This document shows, piece by piece, positions 59,911-64,000 of a stretch of DNA of 64,000 bases. Position 1 is the stretch's first letter; every line of letters starts with the position of its first letter. The notes under the pieces were generated by a model, which saw only the letters and a program-made list of their open reading frames with translations, searched no databases and had not been told where the DNA came from. Both the position numbers and the translations under genes were made by a program. Source of the stretch: Nitrospirota bacterium. Its GTDB lineage: Bacteria; JACPQY01. Location of the stretch: assembly GCA_016190245.1 (NCBI GenBank), contig JACPQY010000024.1, positions 124,001-188,000 on the forward strand, written 5' to 3'.

Positions 59911-60819
59911 ATGGCCGTACTGATTGATCGCAGATCGAAAGTCCTGATCCAGGGCATCACGGGCAGCAACGGCGCCTTCCACGCCCGCCAGTGCCTCGAA
60001 TACGGCACGAAGATCGTGGCCGGGGTGACGCCGGGGAAGGGAGGCGAATCCTTCGACCCTCAAAACGGCAAGCCGAAGCCCGTGCCCATCTTCGACACCG
60101 TGGAAGAAGCCAAACGCAAGACGGGGGCGAACGTCTCCGCCATCTTCGTGCCCGCCGCGTTCGCCATGGATGCGATGGTGGAAGCCATCGATGCCGAGAT
60201 GGACGTGGTGGTGTGCATCACCGAAGGAATTCCCGCGTACGACATGGTGCGGGTGAAACGCTACCTCGATGGGAAGAAGACTCGACTCATCGGGCCGAAC
60301 TGCCCGGGGCTCATCACGCCGGGCGAGTGCAAGGTGGGCATCATGCCCGGCTACATCCACAAGAAAGGCGGCGTAGGGATCGTTTCGCGCAGCGGCACGC
60401 TCACCTACGAGGCCGTCTGGCAGCTCACGCAGCGGGGGATCGGACAGTCCACCTGCATCGGGATCGGTGGCGATCCGATCATCGGGACAGGCTTCGTGGA
60501 CGCGCTGGACCTGTTCAACAATGATCGCCAGACCAAGGCCGTGGTCATGATTGGCGAGATCGGCGGCACGCAGGAGGAGGAGGCTGCCGAGTTCATCCGT
60601 CGGCACGTGAAGAAACCGGTTGTCGCGTTCATCGCGGGCCAGACAGCGCCGCCGGGCCGCAGGATGGGCCACGCGGGCGCGATCATTTCTCAAGGGACCG
60701 GCACGGCGGCCTCCAAGATGGAGGCGCTGAAGCGCGCCAAGGTCGAGGTGGTCAAGAGCCCCGCCTCGATCGGCGAGGCGATGGCGAAGAAACTCCGGCG
60801 CGGGCGCGCGCGGGGCTGA
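59911..60819 (+). CDS. sucD: Succinyl-CoA synthetase alpha subunit
   Basis: A 302-residue CoA-binding subunit. [20 protein letters not shown], a GVTPGKGG loop, [20 protein letters not shown] and the phosphorylated His254 in GHAGAIIS are present. Partner of SucC directly upstream. Standard length with a slightly basic C-terminus. Confidence 0.97.
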   Translation: MAVLIDRRSKVLIQGITGSNGAFHARQCLEYGTKIVAGVTPGKGGESFDPQNGKPKPVPIFDTVEEAKRKTGANVSAIFVPAAFAMDAMVEAIDAEMDVVVCITEGIPAYDMVRVKRYLDGKKTRLIGPNCPGLITPGECKVGIMPGYIHKKGGVGIVSRSGTLTYEAVWQLTQRGIGQSTCIGIGGDPIIGTGFVDALDLFNNDRQTKAVVMIGEIGGTQEEEAAEFIRRHVKKPVVAFIAGQTAPPGRRMGHAGAIISQGTGTAASKMEALKRAKVEVVKSPASIGEAMAKKLRRGRARG

Positions 60820-60836
60820 ACCGCCCACCGGCGCCT

Positions 60837-62162
60837 ATGCTCGCCAAGCTCGCAGAGGCCCTCACCCGCTGGAGCACGCGGTGGGTGCCGGACTCCTTCG
60901 TCATCGTTTTCATCTTGACCCTGCTCGTGTTCGGGCTGGCCAAAGGGCTCACGCCGTCTTCGTGGTCCGCCCTTGTTCAGGGATGGGGCGACGGACTTTG
61001 GGCGCTCCTCGCGTTTTCGGCTCAGATGTGCCTCATCATGATCGCCGGGCATCTGCTGGCCAGCACCCCCGTCTTCAAGCTGATCCTGGGGCGCCTCGCG
61101 TCGTGGCCGAAGGGCCCGCGCTCGGCCATTTTTCTCGTCGCACTCACCTCGATGCTCCTCGCGCTGCTGAATTGGGGGCTCAGCCTCATCGGAAGCGCGG
61201 TTCTCGTCCGCGAGGTCGCGCGGCATCGGCGGGACACGGACTACCGCCTCATGGTGGCGAGCGGGTATCTCGGGCTGGGCGCGGTCTGGCATGCGGGTTT
61301 CTCCGGCTCGGCCCCGCTCCTCGTCGCCACGAGCGACCACTTTCTCGCCAAGCAGATCGGCGTCATCCCCATCACGCAGACGACGCTCAGTCCGTTCAAT
61401 CTTACCCTGACGCTCGCAGTGCTCGTCGTCCTGAGCTTGGCGGGTATCCTTCTCCATCCCCGATCCACGGTGCCAGGCGCTCCGGTCGAGGCCCGGACCG
61501 AGTCTGGGAGTGACGCGACGGCCGCGCCCCCTCGAACGCCTGCCGAACGCTTGGAACGATCCCCGTGGGTGACGCGCTGCCTGGCCGTTCTCGGCGTAGG
61601 GTACCTTGTCATCATCTTCGTGAACAAAGGGCCGAACGCCATCGACCTCAACACGGTGATTCTCATTCTGCTCGTTCTGTCGCTGTGGCTGCATCGGAGC
61701 ACAAAGAGGTTTCTCTCGGAGGCCGAGGAGGGAACCCGGGCAATCTGGGGCGTGCTGATCCAATTCCCTCTCTACTCGGGCATCTTCGGCGTGATCAAGT
61801 CCTCCGGCCTTCAGGACGTGCTGGCCGATGCCTTCGTCGCCCTCTCATCGCCGGAACGGTTTCCCTTTCTCACGCTCGTCTACTCGGGCGTCCTCAACTA
61901 CTTCGTGCCGTCCGGCGGCGCCAAGTTCGCCATCGAGGCGCCCTACATCATGGAAGCCGCCCAGCGGCTGGGCGTAGAGTACCCGAGAACGATCCTGGCC
62001 TATGCGTGGGGCGACACGCTTACGGACATCATCCAGCCCTTCTGGGCCATCCCGCTGCTCGGCTTCGCCAAGGTGGAGTTCCGTGAGATCATGGGCTACT
62101 GCCTGCTCTACTTCTTCATCTACGCGCCGCTCGTGATGGCCGCGTTCTACTTCTGGGGCTGA
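60837..62162 (+). CDS. atoE: Short-chain fatty acid transporter, AtoE family
   Basis: A 441-residue inner-membrane transporter with about 12 helices. Family signatures: TRWVPDSFVIVFILTLLVFG, LLALLNWGLSLIGSAVLVRE, VWHAGFSGSAPLLVAT and the C-terminal SGGAKFAIEAPYIMEAAQRL with WGDTLTDIIQPFWAIPLLGF. It should import acetoacetate or butyrate-like acids. Only 17 bases follow sucD, so it is probably in the sucCD operon, supplying acids that are activated to CoA esters. Confidence 0.92.
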   Translation: MLAKLAEALTRWSTRWVPDSFVIVFILTLLVFGLAKGLTPSSWSALVQGWGDGLWALLAFSAQMCLIMIAGHLLASTPVFKLILGRLASWPKGPRSAIFLVALTSMLLALLNWGLSLIGSAVLVREVARHRRDTDYRLMVASGYLGLGAVWHAGFSGSAPLLVATSDHFLAKQIGVIPITQTTLSPFNLTLTLAVLVVLSLAGILLHPRSTVPGAPVEARTESGSDATAAPPRTPAERLERSPWVTRCLAVLGVGYLVIIFVNKGPNAIDLNTVILILLVLSLWLHRSTKRFLSEAEEGTRAIWGVLIQFPLYSGIFGVIKSSGLQDVLADAFVALSSPERFPFLTLVYSGVLNYFVPSGGAKFAIEAPYIMEAAQRLGVEYPRTILAYAWGDTLTDIIQPFWAIPLLGFAKVEFREIMGYCLLYFFIYAPLVMAAFYFWG

Positions 62163-62276
62163 ACGCCCCGCGCCGCCGGCCTCAGCCCCCTTTCCCCGCG
62201 GCGCCATCCGGGGGCGCATTCTCCCGCTACTCTCGACGCGCAGAGCGCAAATCGAACCTTCACCTCATCTCCCCCC

Positions 62277-63422
62277 TCAGCTTCCCGACAGCAGATCGAT
62301 TGTCGCCGTGAGGTTGAGGGAAGCCTCGTTGCCCGCCGAGGCCACCCGCTCCGTCCGGGATACCAGGACGAGCTTGTCTGCCCCCACCAAGCCTCCAGCC
62401 TTTCGCAGCCGATCGAAATCCTCCCGTCCCGGCGCGGAGCTCAGCTTGATCTCGAAGGCCCATCTCCGACTGTCCATCTCGATCAGCAGGTCGATTTCAG
62501 TTCCGTCGCTCGTTCGGAAGAAATACGGTCGGAAGGTCCTGCCTTCGGCCTGCAAGGTGTTTAGAATCTGCTCGATCACGAAGCCCTCCCAGCTCGCCCC
62601 CACCCATGGCCGTACAAGTAGCTCCCGGCGGGTGGGGATCCCGAGGAGGGCGTGGAGGAGACCCGTATCCCGCCAGAAAATCTTGTGCGCTTTTACGAGT
62701 CGCTTTCCAAGATTGGCGTGGAAGGGGCGCAGCCGTCGAATCAGAAACGCCGCCTCCAGGAACTCCAGATACCCATCCACGGTGTGGTAGCTGAGTCCCA
62801 GGCTTCGCCCAATCTCGGAGGCGTTCCACATGGACCCGTGCCTGGCCGCGAGCATGAGCATGAAGCGCTTGGTCGCGGCGGGCTTGGCCGGCAACCCCCA
62901 GTCGGGAAGGTCTCGTTGTGCCATCAGGTCCAGGTAGTTCGACTGCCAGGACGGGAAACGTCGCGCCCGCAGAAGGCCGCCATCGGGGAAACCGCCCGTC
63001 AGCCACAGGCGATCCATGGGCGCCTTCGGCGCCTCGCCCAGAACAAACGGTGTCAATTCACAGAGCGCCAGCCGACCCGCCAGCGATTCGGACACCTCGC
63101 GCATCAGGCCCGGCGAGACGGAGCCGAGCAGGAGGAAGCGGCCGTTTTCCCTCCGCCGCTCGTCGATGGCGCCTCGGATCCGGGGGAAGACCTCCGGGAA
63201 CGACTGCGCCTCGTCCAGCACCGTCAGGCCCGTTGAGGCGGTCAGATCCCGCCACTCGATGTCGAGCCGGAGACGATCCGCCTCCTGCTCGAGATCGAAA
63301 TATCGCCGGCTGAGCGTCCGCGCGAGCGTCGTCTTGCCGACCTGGCGGGGGCCGACCAGCGCCACGGCCGGAAACTCCCGCAGGAGGCGCTTGACGCGGG
63401 TCGACACCTTCCGCTGGATCAC
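62277..63422 (-). CDS. AAA ATPase with DUF4143 domain (second copy in window)
   Basis: A 381-residue ATPase of the same family as that at 14490 but clearly diverged. Walker A GPRQVGKTT (24-32), Walker B LTVLDEAQSF, sensor region LLLGSVSPGL, then DUF4143 with the nuclease-like end GTEIDLLIEMDSRRWAFEIK. The GTG start at 63422 lies one transcription-start distance from a clear promoter, so the mRNA is probably leaderless. Stand-alone, convergent with the sucCD operon. Role unknown; this family is often horizontally spread. Confidence 0.87.
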   Translation of the reverse strand: MIQRKVSTRVKRLLREFPAVALVGPRQVGKTTLARTLSRRYFDLEQEADRLRLDIEWRDLTASTGLTVLDEAQSFPEVFPRIRGAIDERRRENGRFLLLGSVSPGLMREVSESLAGRLALCELTPFVLGEAPKAPMDRLWLTGGFPDGGLLRARRFPSWQSNYLDLMAQRDLPDWGLPAKPAATKRFMLMLAARHGSMWNASEIGRSLGLSYHTVDGYLEFLEAAFLIRRLRPFHANLGKRLVKAHKIFWRDTGLLHALLGIPTRRELLVRPWVGASWEGFVIEQILNTLQAEGRTFRPYFFRTSDGTEIDLLIEMDSRRWAFEIKLSSAPGREDFDRLRKAGGLVGADKLVLVSRTERVASAGNEASLNLTATIDLLSGS

Positions 63423-63429
63423 GTTTTAC

Positions 63430-63458
63430 ATTATAGAAGTCTATTTCTATTTATGCAA
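63430..63458 (-). promoter_or_regulatory. Promoter of the second DUF4143 ATPase gene
   Basis: On the minus strand TTGCAT (63458-63453), a 17-base spacer and TATAAT (63435-63430). The GTG start codon begins 7 bases after the -10, so transcription should begin at or next to it. No ribosome binding site is available. Confidence 0.7.
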
Positions 63459-63579
63459 GCTCGCCTACGCGGAGCCCGCCACCCCGTTCCCCTCGCCTCT
63501 CCCACAAGGATCCTCTTTCACTCTCCGGGAGGCGTAGAACCTGGATTGAGGCCTCGCACCGCTGTCCGCTTTCCCGGCG

Positions 63580-63942
63580 CTAGCCCTCGGTCTTGTCCGC
63601 CAACTCAATCAAGCTCAAGAACACGTCCCTCACGATCCGTGCCTCGCGTCGCCCCAGACGTTGCAACCGGCGCGAAAACTCCCGCGCAAGCTTCTCCTTT
63701 TCGCGCGTGTCGTGCCGCTCGTCTCCTTCCAGCAGGTCGTGGATCTCGAGCCCCACGGCCGCACCCACGTCCATCAGCAGCTTGAGGGTAGGGTTGGACT
63801 CGACACCCCGCTCGATCCGGCTGACGGTCTCGGCCGTCACGCGGGCGGCCTCCGCCACGCTCTCCTGCGTCAGGCCTTTCACCAGCCGCGCATGCCGAAC
63901 CCTTGCGCCGATCTCCACGAGGACACCATCCATCTTCGCCAT
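63580..63942 (-). CDS. XRE-family helix-turn-helix regulator
   Basis: A 120-residue protein from ATG 63942 (GGAGG about 7 bases before; a longer reading from 63993 is less likely). Residues 6 to 65 are an XRE HTH: RVRHARLVKGLTQESVAEAA, then VTAETVSRIERGVESNPTLK. The C-terminal helical part (EKLAREFSRRLQRLGRREAR) is probably for dimerisation. It could be an antitoxin or phage-type regulator, but no toxin partner is within the window; the upstream neighbour is cut off by the window edge. Confidence 0.85.
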   Translation of the reverse strand: MAKMDGVLVEIGARVRHARLVKGLTQESVAEAARVTAETVSRIERGVESNPTLKLLMDVGAAVGLEIHDLLEGDERHDTREKEKLAREFSRRLQRLGRREARIVRDVFLSLIELADKTEG

Positions 63943-64000
63943 GGGCCACCTCCGTGGAGGGTACGGAAGCACCCCCGGCGAATGAAGGATCATTAGATCT

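Noticed and set aside
58447-60828. 793-codon minus-strand open frame opposite sucCD
   Set aside because: sucC and sucD are unmistakable on the plus strand; the antisense frame has no recognisable motif.

Overview
The window is GC-rich, gene-dense DNA from a Gram-negative bacterium. The evidence for Gram-negative is the many lipobox-bearing lipoproteins and a TolC-type outer-membrane efflux protein. Large secreted repeat proteins (Kelch, FG-GAP, RCC1) and a small protein resembling the C-terminal domain of a myxobacterial family (MXAN_5187-like) point loosely to a Myxococcota or deltaproteobacterial lineage. That placement is an inference from gene style, not from a phylogenetic marker. No rRNA, tRNA or CRISPR array was recognised.

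Layout. 0-4 kb: the start of a DAHP synthase gene running off the left edge, a HEPN-like small protein, a VapBC module, a REP/MITE-like palindromic element and a secreted family 1 glycosidase. 4.3-7.8 kb: a large lipoprotein with Gly-Val-Arg (GVR) repeats and a Kelch propeller. 7.8-20.1 kb: an accessory island with a BrnTA-like remnant broken by an ISKra4-type transposase remnant, a long direct repeat, an Eco57I-class DNA methylase split by an in-frame TAG, a toxin-antitoxin-SecB chaperone module, an AAA/DUF4143 ATPase, a PLD-SNF2 helicase, the second direct repeat, a stray Kelch-gene tail and a second BrnT-like toxin-antitoxin pair. 20.3-30 kb: a two-gene lipoprotein hydrolase operon, a second GVR lipoprotein (FG-GAP propeller), an Nramp-like transporter and tgt. 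30-41 kb: a run of secreted or lipoprotein carbohydrate enzymes, a GT-C-like membrane protein and an RCC1 lipoprotein. 41-48.6 kb: a TetR regulator with a probable leaderless promoter, then a membrane protein, an acetoacetate-decarboxylase-like protein, an Old Yellow Enzyme and an SDR, facing an acyl-CoA dehydrogenase. 48.6-51.2 kb: a PaaX-type regulator with a Cas2-like domain among three copies of a 34-bp palindrome, a DUF5618-like gene behind a perfect 17-bp inverted repeat, and a composite pseudogene. 51.2-56.1 kb: a MerR-controlled ABC/MFP/TolC efflux operon. 56.3-64 kb: an acyltransferase, a double-SRPBCC secreted protein, sucCD, a short-chain fatty acid transporter, a second AAA/DUF4143 ATPase and an XRE regulator.

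How the parts relate. The methylase and helicase look like the two halves of a restriction-type defence system, with the toxin-antitoxin-chaperone module and the ATPase lying between them and long direct repeats on either side. Three accessory genes (BrnA-like antitoxin, methylase, HigB-like toxin) each carry one in-frame TAG inside otherwise continuous coding sequence. Ordinary host genes in the window end in TAG, so decay by point mutation is more likely than code reassignment, but the coincidence is notable. Kelch-gene 3' ends sit directly against the 3' end of a toxin-antitoxin operon twice, which suggests a recombination or insertion site. The GVR lipoproteins form a family here: two intact members, a frameshifted third and a possible Kelch-tail relic of another.
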